From CAZESH01 sp964514665 (GTDB lineage: Bacteria > Bacillota > Bacilli > Paenibacillales > KCTC-25726), in NCBI GenBank assembly GCA_964514665.1, contig CAZESH010000039.1, forward strand, positions 1 through 22,315: 22,315 nt of DNA, written 5' to 3'. The notes beneath the pieces are model-generated. The model saw nothing but the letters and a program-made list of their open reading frames with translations. It had not been told where the DNA came from and did no database searches. Of this stretch, positions 1 through 7,684 are shown piece after piece. The stretch's first letter is position 1. Every line of letters begins with the position of its first letter. Position numbers and translations under genes: made by a program.

Positions 1-456
1 TATATCGGCAGCGTCCCCAATTACGATCTGCTGCAAAAAGAAAAAGTCGCCTCCTTCACGGAATCGATGCATAAACATGGGTTTGACGGGCGCATCATCC
101 CGGTTTCCGGCATGGAATCGCATGACGGCTATCTCGCCGCCGCAGCGCTTCTGAGATCACCTGATAAGCCCACCGCAATTATCAGCGGCAGCTACGATCT
201 CTCCAGAGGCATCCTGCGCGCAGCCAGCGAGCTGAACCTGCAAGTTCCGCAGCAGCTTTCGATAGTGAGCTACGATCATATTCCGCAAATGGAAAATTTT
301 GAAATTCCGTTAACGGCAGTCGGCGTCGATATTGTTACGATCGCCAGGCAGATTGCCCGATCGCTGACCTTGCTGGCCGAGGGAAAGGAGCACCCCCCGG
401 TGATTGATCTCGAGCCCGAGCTCATCATCCGGGCTTCTACGCAGAAAATAGACTGA
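1..456 (+). CDS. LacI-family transcriptional regulator, C-terminal part (5' end outside window)
   Basis: The frame is open from the first base and ends in TGA at 454-456, so about 151 residues of the ligand-binding half are present; the DNA-binding N-terminus lies outside the window. The stretch with PTAIISGSYD, then the regulator-typical SIVSYDHIP followed by a late PLTAVGVD, is the pattern of LacI/PurR-type sensor domains (a receiving-subdomain strand, then the hinge-proximal end), and the tail ELIIRAST is the usual LacI C-terminus. It converges on the GH105 gene with only about 70 bp between. Two identical palindromic sites of LacI type (9334-9353 and 15201-15216) stand in front of pectin genes, so this protein is a good candidate for their repressor, with a sugar or sugar-acid effector. 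The family is secure; effector and targets are inferred. Confidence 0.9.
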   Translation, partial: YIGSVPNYDLLQKEKVASFTESMHKHGFDGRIIPVSGMESHDGYLAAAALLRSPDKPTAIISGSYDLSRGILRAASELNLQVPQQLSIVSYDHIPQMENFEIPLTAVGVDIVTIARQIARSLTLLAEGKEHPPVIDLEPELIIRASTQKID

Positions 457-525
457 GCGAGTTTGTTTTCATTTCAAATATGTCCCCTGCGGCAAGTCGC
501 CGTATCAAAGTGTTTTCCATGTTCT

Positions 526-1635
526 TCACCGCTTCTCACCGGAATCGATGCGATCGATAGCCAAGCAGGCCATGACAAATGCGCCGACGCCGTGCAAATC
601 GTTCTCGCTGGTCGGTCGCGTGACGTAATTTTCATAATCTCCTGCGGAGGTTCCGATGCATATACCCGGCATGACGAATAAGTGCTTTTGATCGAAATAA
701 ACCTTTCCGAGCAATCCCTTGTAACCTTTGCGTGCGGTTGCCTGGAAGCTTTTATCGAGATAGCCTTTTTCCGACGCTTTGGCTAACGTATAAACGAATA
801 AGGCCGAACATGAGGTTTCCAGCCAATTGTCGGAGCGCTCTCCCTTGTCCATCACTTGATACCAAAGTCCGCTCTCCTTGTCCTGATAGCGGACCAAGGC
901 GGCCGACAAATCCTGCAGGGAGCTGATCAAGCGGTCCCTGCCTTGCAGGTCTGCAGGCAAATCATCGAGAATTTCCGTCAGCGCAAGACCGTACCACCCG
1001 ACCGATCGGCCCCAGAATTCCGGAGAACAGCCCGTCTCCGCATCCGCCCACGGCATTTTCCTGTTTTCGTCCCAGGCATGATAAAGCAGGCCGCTTGCTT
1101 CATCCTTCATATGATGGTGCATCAGGCTCTCCTGATAGAGAACTTCTTCATACCATACCGGCTCCTGAAATTCCTTGGCGAAGGCGACGGCAAATACGCC
1201 TCCCATGTATAAACCATCCAGCCACATTTGATAAGGATACTTGTCCTTGTGCCAAAAGCCGCCTTCCGAGGTGCGATTGAGCGTCCCGAACAGATTTCTC
1301 AGCTTTTGCGCAGCCTGCTTATATTTTTGCGCGCCTGTCCGGCGGTAAAGCGTAAACAGCAGCAGTCCGGCCTGTATGGCGTCCAGTTCATCGCGGGCAA
1401 AGTAAAAATTGCCGTAATCATCAATCAGATGATCGACGTACGCTTTCACATAGCGGAAATATTTTTCTTCACCGGTTGTTTCCCACAGCTGCAGCATGCC
1501 TGCGAGAAAAACGCCTTGGTGATAATGCCAGCGGTTTTCCGGCGGCAGCATCGGAGGCGCAAAGCTTTCCATCAGTGAATCACAGGCTGCCCTTGCCCAC
1601 TCCAGGGGAGTCAGGTTTTTCGTAATGCCGATCAT
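526..1635 (-). CDS. GH105 unsaturated rhamnogalacturonyl/galacturonyl hydrolase (YteR-like)
   Basis: A 369-aa cytoplasmic protein without signal peptide, at the usual length of GH105/GH88-type (alpha/alpha)6-barrel hydrolases. These enzymes hydrate the 4,5-double bond of unsaturated uronic acid at the non-reducing end of oligosaccharides left by pectin lyases, releasing 4-deoxy-5-keto-uronate. The signature PYQMWLDGLYM is at residues 134-144, with D140 corresponding to the catalytic aspartate of B. subtilis YteR (D143 there); YHAWDE at 185-190 and EFWGRSVGWYG at 206-216 are further family blocks. The ATG overlaps the stop of the upstream cupin gene (ATGA) and has an upstream GGAGG inside that gene, so the two are translationally coupled. 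Last gene of the minus-strand pectin train. Whether the substrate is a rhamnogalacturonan or homogalacturonan fragment cannot be read from sequence. Confidence 0.93.
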   Translation of the reverse strand: MIGITKNLTPLEWARAACDSLMESFAPPMLPPENRWHYHQGVFLAGMLQLWETTGEEKYFRYVKAYVDHLIDDYGNFYFARDELDAIQAGLLLFTLYRRTGAQKYKQAAQKLRNLFGTLNRTSEGGFWHKDKYPYQMWLDGLYMGGVFAVAFAKEFQEPVWYEEVLYQESLMHHHMKDEASGLLYHAWDENRKMPWADAETGCSPEFWGRSVGWYGLALTEILDDLPADLQGRDRLISSLQDLSAALVRYQDKESGLWYQVMDKGERSDNWLETSCSALFVYTLAKASEKGYLDKSFQATARKGYKGLLGKVYFDQKHLFVMPGICIGTSAGDYENYVTRPTSENDLHGVGAFVMACLAIDRIDSGEKR

Positions 1636-1943
1636 TTTAACAGGTCCTCCCTAAGCGGCGTAAACGCATCCAGCAAAATGCTGTCTTCCAGGGCTGCAAC
1701 TCCGTGTTTGGCACCTGCGGGTATATAAATCGTTTCGCCGGCCTGTATCGGATGAATGGTCCCGTCGATGCGAAACTCCATTTTTCCTTTAAGGCAATAG
1801 GACAGCTGTTCATGCGGATGCTGGTGTTCATACCCTTCCGCCCCCGCCTTAAAATGCACTTCCATCATCATGATATTGCTGCCAGGAGGATGTATCATCC
1901 TTTTCACGCCCGGCTCGGCATTTTCCCATGCTCCAACTGCCAT
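1632..1943 (-). CDS. kdgF: KdgF-like cupin, unsaturated uronate ring-opening/linearisation protein
   Basis: A single-domain cupin of 103 residues. The motif HQHPHEQLSY (from residue 40) and the later PAGAKH give H40, H42, Q46 and H80, matching the metal-binding set known for KdgF (two His, Gln, His). KdgF converts cyclic 4,5-unsaturated galacturonate, or the product of GH105 enzymes, into the linear keto form used by the KduI/KduD route. Start choice: the ATG at 1943 has GGAGGA at a spacing of seven, while an ATG five codons upstream (1958) lacks a ribosome site; I therefore take 1943. It overlaps the GH105 start by four bases, fitting consecutive steps of one pathway. The gene sits directly behind the end of a decayed MFS gene. 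A general sugar cupin is the alternative. Confidence 0.82.
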   Translation of the reverse strand: MAVGAWENAEPGVKRMIHPPGSNIMMMEVHFKAGAEGYEHQHPHEQLSYCLKGKMEFRIDGTIHPIQAGETIYIPAGAKHGVAALEDSILLDAFTPLREDLLK

Positions 1944-1969
1944 ATCCAACTCCTCCATTCGTTTTTTGC

Positions 1970-2428
1970 CATCAAAACGGCGACGCCCGTCGCTCTTCCC
2001 ATATTAATGATCGTTTCCCGCACCACAATGGATTCCACTCTGAAATTGCGCTTCAAAGGGAGACGGTCGATCCACTTGTAGTAGTGGGAGGCATATGCAT
2101 TTTGCTGCAGCGGCTTAAACATGGAATTAATAGAATCAATAAATAAAAAGAGGCCGTGAAGTAGATGCCGAGGCGATAGGCGGTCAAGCGGTCCCTTTTA
2201 TTTTGCCGCTTTACCGATAATCAATGTTGTCAAAGGGGCGGTAAGCAGGGCGATCAAATTGAAGGCTCCGTTGACGGCCAAGTTTTGCGTCAACCGCCAC
2301 AAATACAAATTTATGAAAATCAACGACATGGAATTTCCAAACTGGAATATCCCGTGATTGACAAGCGTCAGTATCGCCTGTATGGACAATTTCTTCTCTT
2401 CGGGAAGCTTGGGTAACGATATCTGCAT
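1970..2428 (-). pseudogene. MFS transporter remnant (internal deletion and frameshift)
   Basis: Reading on the minus strand, 76 codons from the ATG at 2428 give an MFS N-terminus (HGIFQFGNSMSLIFINLYLWR, two helices) ending at a TAA at 2201-2199. In the shifted frame directly after it, homology continues as KRDRLTAYRLGIYFTA, so a frameshift occurred at an A-rich run. The next homologous segment, back in the first frame, is SINSMFKPLQQNAYASHYY and then LPLKRNFRVESIVVRE, which in intact relatives lies near the last helices of a roughly 400-residue protein. About 250 residues of the middle are therefore gone, and the very C-terminus is lost into the cupin start. A ribosome site (AAGGGG) and the short 13-bp gap to the upstream gene show it once belonged to this operon, presumably as a sugar exporter or importer. 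Confidence 0.8.
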
Positions 2429-2441
2429 TGCGAGCTGCCCC

Positions 2442-3560
2442 TTAATAACCCATCATCGCGAACAGCTGCGCCGCTTCATGCAAGGGAGCCGCCTTTACTC
2501 CCGCAAGTTTATGGGACAGCAGACGAATCAGAAGCGCCTGTGTGCCCGCGTTCATATCCCCCTCATAAAGCCCTTGGCTTAAATGTACGGGTTTAGGCAT
2601 AAAGGGATAATATTCCCCTTCCTTCACTTGGGCGACATTGGGTGCGGAGGGGGAATTTCCAATCTCCCGGGAAAAGCCTCCGTCCTCCCGCTTGAGCTTC
2701 GCCATATTATCCTCAGTAATGGCGATGATTTCATAAAGCTCCTCATCCGGGATTGCAACCTTCATATAGGAGAGCAGATTGATCGGATTGCGGATATAGC
2801 ACATATCTCCTGCCGTTTCATTACGAAGGCAATATAAAATGCTCTTATAGATCCGTTCCACATTCGGCATCGGAATATCGAACTTGCTGTAAAAGGTATG
2901 CAGCTTGAACGTTCCGGATATGCGTACATACAAGCTTCCTTCTCCCCATAGTCCGGTTTCGGGATCTTGAATTTCTGCAAAATAGTCGAGCGCCGCCTGA
3001 ATAAAGCGCTTTTTCTCCTGCTCCGGCAGTTGATCGACATAGGCGCTGGTCGTGGCCAAACGGTCGCAGCCCCGCCAGCTGTTGGCGAGCGATACGTCGT
3101 TCAACCACTTCCGATACGTTTCCAAGCTGTTCATATATGGCGGTGCCGCCGCTTTTTTGTAGGGCAGCGGGTACAGCGGTTCAGCACCCAGACCGGCCAA
3201 AACTCCCGTTGTGTAGCCGATCGCTCTGGCAACCATGACCTCGTCCTCTTTCATGACCGGGTTTTTGTCTAAGAAAAAACCGCTTTCCGAATTTTGTTTG
3301 TTTTGAAAAAAACGGATCAGAGACTCCTTGATTTGCTGCGGAATGTAAGGTTTCAAACCGCTCCGTTCGAGAATATTGAAGGCTTGGGCGGTCGATTCGA
3401 CGTCCGTTTCGAAAGCGGTGGAATTTCTCGAGCTGCGGGCGTAATAGAAGCCTCCGCTTTCCGGATCATACTGGCCTGCCAGCCATGAATAAAATCCCGA
3501 GAATGTTTCGTCCATTTTTTGCAGCAGCGGCATAATATCTCTTGCAGCATGTTCCAGCAT
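2442..3560 (-). CDS. Alpha/alpha-toroid (prenyltransferase/terpene-cyclase-like fold) protein of unknown function
   Basis: 372 residues if started at the ATG at 3560, which has GGAGGT at a spacing of six. A TTG further up (3596) overlapping the permease stop is in frame, but has no comparable site. There is no signal peptide, so the product is cytoplasmic. Repeated helical blocks with glycine-aromatic motifs (ESGGFYYAR near 35, ETGLWGEGSLYVRISG around 205, DGGFSRE around 290) resemble the inner-helix repeats of (alpha/alpha)6 toroids, the fold shared by prenyltransferase-like proteins and several uronyl hydrolases. No catalytic motif of a named family was recognised. Position between the permeases and the MFS remnant in a pectin operon suggests work on an imported oligosaccharide; that is inference only. 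An unrecognised glycoside hydrolase or a structural protein are both possible. Confidence 0.72.
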   Translation of the reverse strand: MLEHAARDIMPLLQKMDETFSGFYSWLAGQYDPESGGFYYARSSRNSTAFETDVESTAQAFNILERSGLKPYIPQQIKESLIRFFQNKQNSESGFFLDKNPVMKEDEVMVARAIGYTTGVLAGLGAEPLYPLPYKKAAAPPYMNSLETYRKWLNDVSLANSWRGCDRLATTSAYVDQLPEQEKKRFIQAALDYFAEIQDPETGLWGEGSLYVRISGTFKLHTFYSKFDIPMPNVERIYKSILYCLRNETAGDMCYIRNPINLLSYMKVAIPDEELYEIIAITEDNMAKLKREDGGFSREIGNSPSAPNVAQVKEGEYYPFMPKPVHLSQGLYEGDMNAGTQALLIRLLSHKLAGVKAAPLHEAAQLFAMMGY

Positions 3561-3592
3561 TTGTTGACCTCCAGTTATCTGAAATTCCTTTA

Positions 3593-4474
3593 TCAACCCT
3601 TGATCGATCCGAGCATGGCGCCTTTCACAAAGTGCTTTTGCAGGAACGGATACACAAGCAGAATCGGTATGGTGGCAACAACAATAACGGCCATTTTGAT
3701 TGTTTCGTCAGGGGGCGGAATGAAATCGTCCCCCAAGTTCGAATTATCGAAATTAATTCCGCTGGCCAGAATGACGATCTGGCGAAGAATGATCTGCACT
3801 GGCCATTTGTGCGCATCGTTGAGGTACAAAATCGCATTGAAATATGAATTCCAGTAATTTACCGCATAGAACAGCGAAATCGTGGCAATTGCCGGCATCG
3901 ACAAAGGCAGGACGATTCTGAAGAAGATTCCGAAATCGCTGCAGCCGTCGATTTTGGCCGACTCCTCCAAGCCTTCCGGGATGTTCATGAAAAAATTTCG
4001 CAGGATGATCATGTTGAACGGATTAATCACCGTCGGAATAATCAGCGACCAATACGAATCAACAAGTCCCATTGCTTTGACAATCAGAAAGGTTGGAATC
4101 ATTCCGCCGGAAAACATCATCGTAAACACGACGAGAAACATGATCACCCGCCTTCCGTCAAGATCTCTGCGGGAAAGACCATAGGCCATCAAGGAAGTGA
4201 TAAACATGCTTGTCAGCGTGCCGACCACCGTCACGCCTATGGAAACCAGCAAGCCCCTGAACAGCGTATCGGTGGAAAATATGAAGCGGTAAGCGTCAAG
4301 CGAATACACCGTAGGAATCAGCACGAATTTTTTTTGCGCCAATTCCTGCACCGTAGTAAACGATCCGGCAATAACGTGAATAAAAGGCAGTACCGTTATG
4401 ATGGCAATCAAAGTCAACAGCGTATAGTTGACCGTATGAAACAAACGGCCGGACAAAGCTTTGTTTTCATTCAT
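3593..4474 (-). CDS. ABC sugar transporter permease, YtcP/LplC type
   Basis: A polytopic inner-membrane protein of 293 residues with about six hydrophobic helices. The permease EAA loop that docks the ATPase is seen as EESAKIDGCSDFGIFFRIV, followed by LPLSMPAIAT, and the C-terminus VKGAMLGSIKG is typical of YtcP-like partners of LplB. Two ATGs compete: 4480 leaves only two bases to the GGAGGT ribosome site, while 4474 (MNENKAL) leaves eight, so 4474 is preferred. It follows the other permease by 25 bp and ends just before the toroid gene. Together with the LplB-type permease and the binding proteins it forms an oligosaccharide importer; the ATPase is not in the window and is probably a shared MsmX-type subunit, as usual for this subfamily. 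Confidence 0.93.
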   Translation of the reverse strand: MNENKALSGRLFHTVNYTLLTLIAIITVLPFIHVIAGSFTTVQELAQKKFVLIPTVYSLDAYRFIFSTDTLFRGLLVSIGVTVVGTLTSMFITSLMAYGLSRRDLDGRRVIMFLVVFTMMFSGGMIPTFLIVKAMGLVDSYWSLIIPTVINPFNMIILRNFFMNIPEGLEESAKIDGCSDFGIFFRIVLPLSMPAIATISLFYAVNYWNSYFNAILYLNDAHKWPVQIILRQIVILASGINFDNSNLGDDFIPPPDETIKMAVIVVATIPILLVYPFLQKHFVKGAMLGSIKG

Positions 4475-4499
4475 CTTCATTCACCTCCGCGCATCATGA

Positions 4500-5459
4500 T
4501 TAGTAGATGCCTTCTTCTCCCAGTTTTTTGGCAATCCAGTTGGCGATAATCACCATGACCAATCCGACAATCGATTTGAATGCGCCAACCGCCGTGCTGT
4601 AACTGAATTGACCTTGCTTCAAGCCCGTCGTATACACGTAAGTGTCGAATATCTCGGCAACGTTTCGGTTCATCGAGTTCAGCATTAAATATACATGCTC
4701 GAAATCGAGATCCATCATATGGCCGATCCTTAAAATCAGCAGCACGACAATCACGCCGCGAATGGAGGGAAGCGTAATGTGCCACATTTGGCGGAATCGT
4801 CCGGCTCCGTCCATTCTTGCCGCTTCATACAGCTGCGGATCGATCGCGGTGATCGCCGCCAAGTACAAGATTGTGCCCCAACCCGCTTCCCGCCATATGA
4901 CCTGCAGAATGTAAGTGGGTCTGAACCAAACATCACTGAGCAGAAAATTCACCTTGTCGTGGCCGATTTTCGTCAAAAACTCATTAACGACCCCGCCGTC
5001 CTGCGTCAGCATAACGAAAGAGATCGATACGATGATCACCCAGGACATGAAATGGGGAATGTAGATCATCGTTTGCACAAAGCGTTTGAATACAAGCTTT
5101 CCGACTTCATTCATCATCAAGGCCAAAATAATCGGAACGGGAAAATACACGACCGTATTCAGAAAAAACAAAATCAGCGTATTTCTGAAAATGGTCCAAA
5201 ACACCGGATCGGCGAATAACCGTTCGAAGTGCTTGAAGCCTACCCACGGACTTCCGGCGAAACCCTGATACGGGGAATAATCCTGAAATGCAAGGGACAG
5301 CCCGAACATGGGCGCATATTTAAAGATGATAAAGAACAATGCCCCCGGCAAAATCATCAGGTAAAGCAGCTTGTTTTTCATCAATCTCTTCCCTAATCCG
5401 GTTTGAACCTTCCCGGGACCCGGAACGATTTCACGATTTCGTGCGGCCACTTCTTCCAT
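4500..5459 (-). CDS. ABC sugar transporter permease, LplB/YteP type
   Basis: 319 residues; a positively charged N-terminus of about 25 residues, then six hydrophobic helices. The LplB hallmark YLMILPGALFFIIFKYAPM starts near residue 33, and the EAA loop reads YEAARMDGAGRFRQMWHI before TLPSIRG. The ATG at 5459 is preceded by AAAGGAG at good spacing. It is the first of the permease pair; upstream lies a 520-bp gap with a long palindromic repeat and a terminator-like hairpin that separates it from the solute-binding protein gene. This arrangement lets the binding protein be made in excess, with the permeases transcribed by read-through or from their own promoter. The substrate is inferred from context to be a pectin-derived oligosaccharide. 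Confidence 0.93.
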   Translation of the reverse strand: MEEVAARNREIVPGPGKVQTGLGKRLMKNKLLYLMILPGALFFIIFKYAPMFGLSLAFQDYSPYQGFAGSPWVGFKHFERLFADPVFWTIFRNTLILFFLNTVVYFPVPIILALMMNEVGKLVFKRFVQTMIYIPHFMSWVIIVSISFVMLTQDGGVVNEFLTKIGHDKVNFLLSDVWFRPTYILQVIWREAGWGTILYLAAITAIDPQLYEAARMDGAGRFRQMWHITLPSIRGVIVVLLILRIGHMMDLDFEHVYLMLNSMNRNVAEIFDTYVYTTGLKQGQFSYSTAVGAFKSIVGLVMVIIANWIAKKLGEEGIY

Positions 5460-5616
5460 AGACTTGTTTCTCCTTTTCAGCAGTATACTGTCTTAATCCC
5501 ATTTAATCAGCTGAATTCCCGTTACGTCTATAATCATCCCGTCAGATAGTCCGGAAAAAGCCTGCAACTAAGCACTTTTGGCCGTGATATCAAGAAATGA
5601 TTATGCCGGAAACCAA

Positions 5617-5963
5617 GAGACCGCTGATTCGTTCAGCGGTCTCAGAGTGAAGACAAAGCCAGAGTGAAGGTGTTTATATTCATTCCCAAAAGTCGAAAGA
5701 GGGATTTCTGTTCCATAGTGAGTCTATTTCGTTGCTAAAGGGAGGACCTGAGAGACCTAGAACCATGAAAGTCGGAGGTCTTCGCTTTTAAGCATATGCT
5801 TCGATGGTTGGTCTGTCAGTTTCGGACTGGACATTCTCTGCATCTTTGCCGAAAAGCAGTCGATCCAGGGAATAGAAATCCCTCTTTCGAGCTCCAAGAA
5901 TATTAACCCGAACGTAAAACAGACTTTGTCTACAGTAAAAGACCGCTGAACGAATCAGCGGCC
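5617..5963. repeat. Long imperfect palindromic element (MITE-like)
   Basis: This gap is built of nested inverted repeats. The outer pair is CCGCTGATTCGTTCAGCGG, seen at 5617-5643 (an 11-bp perfect stem with loop TTCGT) and in inverted orientation at 5941-5963. Inside lie AGACAAAG (5651-5658) against CTTTGTCT (5924-5931), CGAAAGAGGGATTTCT (5693-5708) against its exact reverse complement at 5875-5890, and GAGAGACC..AGAACCAT (about 5750-5765) against ATGGTTGGTCTGTC (about 5804-5817). The centre has AAGCATATGCTT. No open reading frame of note is inside. A related half-element lies at 22141-22185, so it is a dispersed family rather than a private terminator. It could be a non-autonomous mobile element or a structured intercistronic RNA. 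Confidence 0.75.
5937..5963 (-). terminator. Rho-independent-type terminator downstream of solute-binding protein gene
   Basis: On the minus strand the stem CCGCTGA / TCAGCGG with a five-base loop is followed by GTCTTTTA. It starts 22 bases after the stop of the binding protein gene. The T run is short, so partial read-through into the permease genes is likely. It is also the outer arm of the palindromic repeat. Confidence 0.7.
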
Positions 5964-5985
5964 TTATGGTAGGTTTGCCTTCGGA

Positions 5986-7545
5986 TTATTTGGTTTTGGC
6001 GTAAGCGTCGTTATATTCTTGGATGACCTGATTCCCGCCCTGGGCTTTCCAATTGTCGACGGCCTTTTGGAAGCCGGCGGCATCGATTTTACCCAGCATG
6101 TATTGGTAAGTTGCATCGATAATAATCTGATCCAATTGCTTGCCTTTTTCCGCGAAGGTTTTGGAATCGAGCGGTGCCGTCGGGTCTGCAATCAGGCGTT
6201 TATTGTTATCCTTCACCAGTTGGTCCGCTTTTTCCTTCATATCGTAGGAATAAGTCGAGAGCAGCGCTCCGTCGATGGAAAGCTCACCGCCGATTTCCAG
6301 AGCCTGGTAGGGCTTGACTACCCGGTTTTGCAGCGCCGGATCTATAACGGGATCCGCTTTTCCGTCCTTCATATTGTAGGTTTTTCCCTGAATGCCGTAA
6401 TGAATCAGGTTATATCCGTCCGCACTTGCGATATAGTCGAAGAAGGCAAGGATTTTCTTCAGCTCGTCTTCCGATTTCACCGTTGATTTCGGGAAAAACA
6501 CGAGCGTTCCATAACCGGGCAGCGACCAGATGCCGTGATCGGTTCCGTCTGGTCCGGCAATGCGGTTGACCACATTGAACTTCAGCTTCGGATTGATTTT
6601 GATCGCTTTGTCATGAAGACCCATCACGTCCGGCATCGAACCGACATAAATTCCCGCTTTCCCCGTAATCAGCAAATTTTGTTGGTCCTTCTTGCTGGTG
6701 ACCGGGAAGTCCTTGTTGATGTAACCGTTATCGCGCAGCTTTTTGATGAAATTCATCGTGTCCATATAGCCTTGGGACATGAATTCCGGCTGCAGCTTAT
6801 TGTCTTTTATCCCCCAATTGTTCGGGGTTCCAAAATAAGAGCTCAGCGTTTTAAAAGAGCCGTAGATCAGATCGCTGCGATCCGTAATCCCGATCGTGTC
6901 TTTGCTGCCGTTTCCGTCAGGATCCTGCTCTGTAAACGCCTTCGCCATGTTGTAGATATCTTCGTTCGTTTTCGGTTCGGGAATATTCAGCTTGTCAGCC
7001 CAATCCTGGCGGTAAATGATCCCTTGGCGGGAAAGCGGTCTTTCCTGATAAAGGGAATAAATTTTTCCGTCAACCGAAGTGTTGTGGTAAACGTCTTTAT
7101 TTAATGCGGCCAAATGCGGAAAGTCCTTCAAATAGGGTCCGACTTCCCAGAAAGCGCCTTGGCGGATCGCATCCTTTAAGAGAATGAAAGACCCGATGTT
7201 TTTCATGAACATCGCCTGCGGCAGAGAACCCGTGGCAATTGCCGTGTTCATCTTCTCATCATAGTTGTCGTCCGGAACCCATTGGATCGATAGCTTGGTG
7301 TTGGTTTTTTCTTCAAGCACTTTTTGCACGTCCTCGCTGGGAACTTCCGCGGTATGAAGATCCGCCATGATTGAAAGCTTGAACGGCTCCGCTTTTTTCG
7401 GCGCGTCCGATGCCTGTTTCTGATCGCCTCCGGTCGCCGGAGAGGATGAGGCGGAACCTCCGTCCGATTTCTTGCTGCATGCCGAAAGCGACAAGGCGAG
7501 AATCATCAGTATGCTTAGAACGACTGCCGTACTCTTCTTTTTCAT
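5986..7545 (-). CDS. Solute-binding lipoprotein of oligosaccharide ABC transporter (LplA-like)
   Basis: 519 residues. The N-terminus MKKKSTAVV, a hydrophobic core, and the lipobox LSAC with Cys23 mark a lipoprotein anchored outside the membrane, followed by a Ser/Gly/Lys-rich linker. The body is a large family-1-type extracellular binding protein: SIQWVPDDNYDEKMN near the N-lobe, PLSRQGIIYRQDW, a calcium-site-like DPDGNGSKDTIG, then FKTLSSYFGTPNNWG. The open frame extends 85 codons further upstream, but only the ATG at 7545 has AGGAGGT nearby and begins a signal peptide. It delivers oligosaccharides to the two permeases encoded downstream. It is clearly paralogous to the next protein upstream, which shares the same blocks in the same order. 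The substrate is inferred from the pectin neighbourhood. Confidence 0.95.
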   Translation of the reverse strand: MKKKSTAVVLSILMILALSLSACSKKSDGGSASSSPATGGDQKQASDAPKKAEPFKLSIMADLHTAEVPSEDVQKVLEEKTNTKLSIQWVPDDNYDEKMNTAIATGSLPQAMFMKNIGSFILLKDAIRQGAFWEVGPYLKDFPHLAALNKDVYHNTSVDGKIYSLYQERPLSRQGIIYRQDWADKLNIPEPKTNEDIYNMAKAFTEQDPDGNGSKDTIGITDRSDLIYGSFKTLSSYFGTPNNWGIKDNKLQPEFMSQGYMDTMNFIKKLRDNGYINKDFPVTSKKDQQNLLITGKAGIYVGSMPDVMGLHDKAIKINPKLKFNVVNRIAGPDGTDHGIWSLPGYGTLVFFPKSTVKSEDELKKILAFFDYIASADGYNLIHYGIQGKTYNMKDGKADPVIDPALQNRVVKPYQALEIGGELSIDGALLSTYSYDMKEKADQLVKDNNKRLIADPTAPLDSKTFAEKGKQLDQIIIDATYQYMLGKIDAAGFQKAVDNWKAQGGNQVIQEYNDAYAKTK

Positions 7546-7594
7546 ACATTGACCTCCTGCTTCTATTTTTGTCCTTCGCAACAATTGTAAATAA

Positions 7595-7626
7595 GAGCCA
7601 ATGATAACGTATACAATCATTAGCTC
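7595..7626. promoter_or_regulatory. 32-bp imperfect palindrome before the lipoprotein gene
   Basis: GAGC, one mismatched base, AATGAT, a ten-base centre containing GTATAC, then ATCATT, the mismatched base and GCTC. It lies about 50 bp upstream of the start at 7545 and 60 bp after the stop of the upstream paralogue. It could be a regulator site, or a weak AT-rich hairpin at the end of the upstream message. Its sequence differs from the AACAACGTTGTT sites. Confidence 0.45.
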
Positions 7627-7684
7627 TCCATAGTTTCCACAGCTGCAGGCAGGACAAGGTCGAAGCGAAAAGCTGAGAAAATGA

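Noticed and set aside
2131..2150. A 16-base string ATCAATAAATAAAAAG shared with 9307-9322
   Set aside because: AT-rich and low complexity, one copy inside a decayed coding sequence; no flanking similarity.
4779..5219. 146-codon + strand frame opposite the LplB-type permease
   Set aside because: Shadow of a clear permease gene, no ribosome site or known motif.
5617..5643. First hairpin of the palindrome as an independent terminator
   Set aside because: Perfect stem but no T run on either side; better explained as an arm of the repeat.
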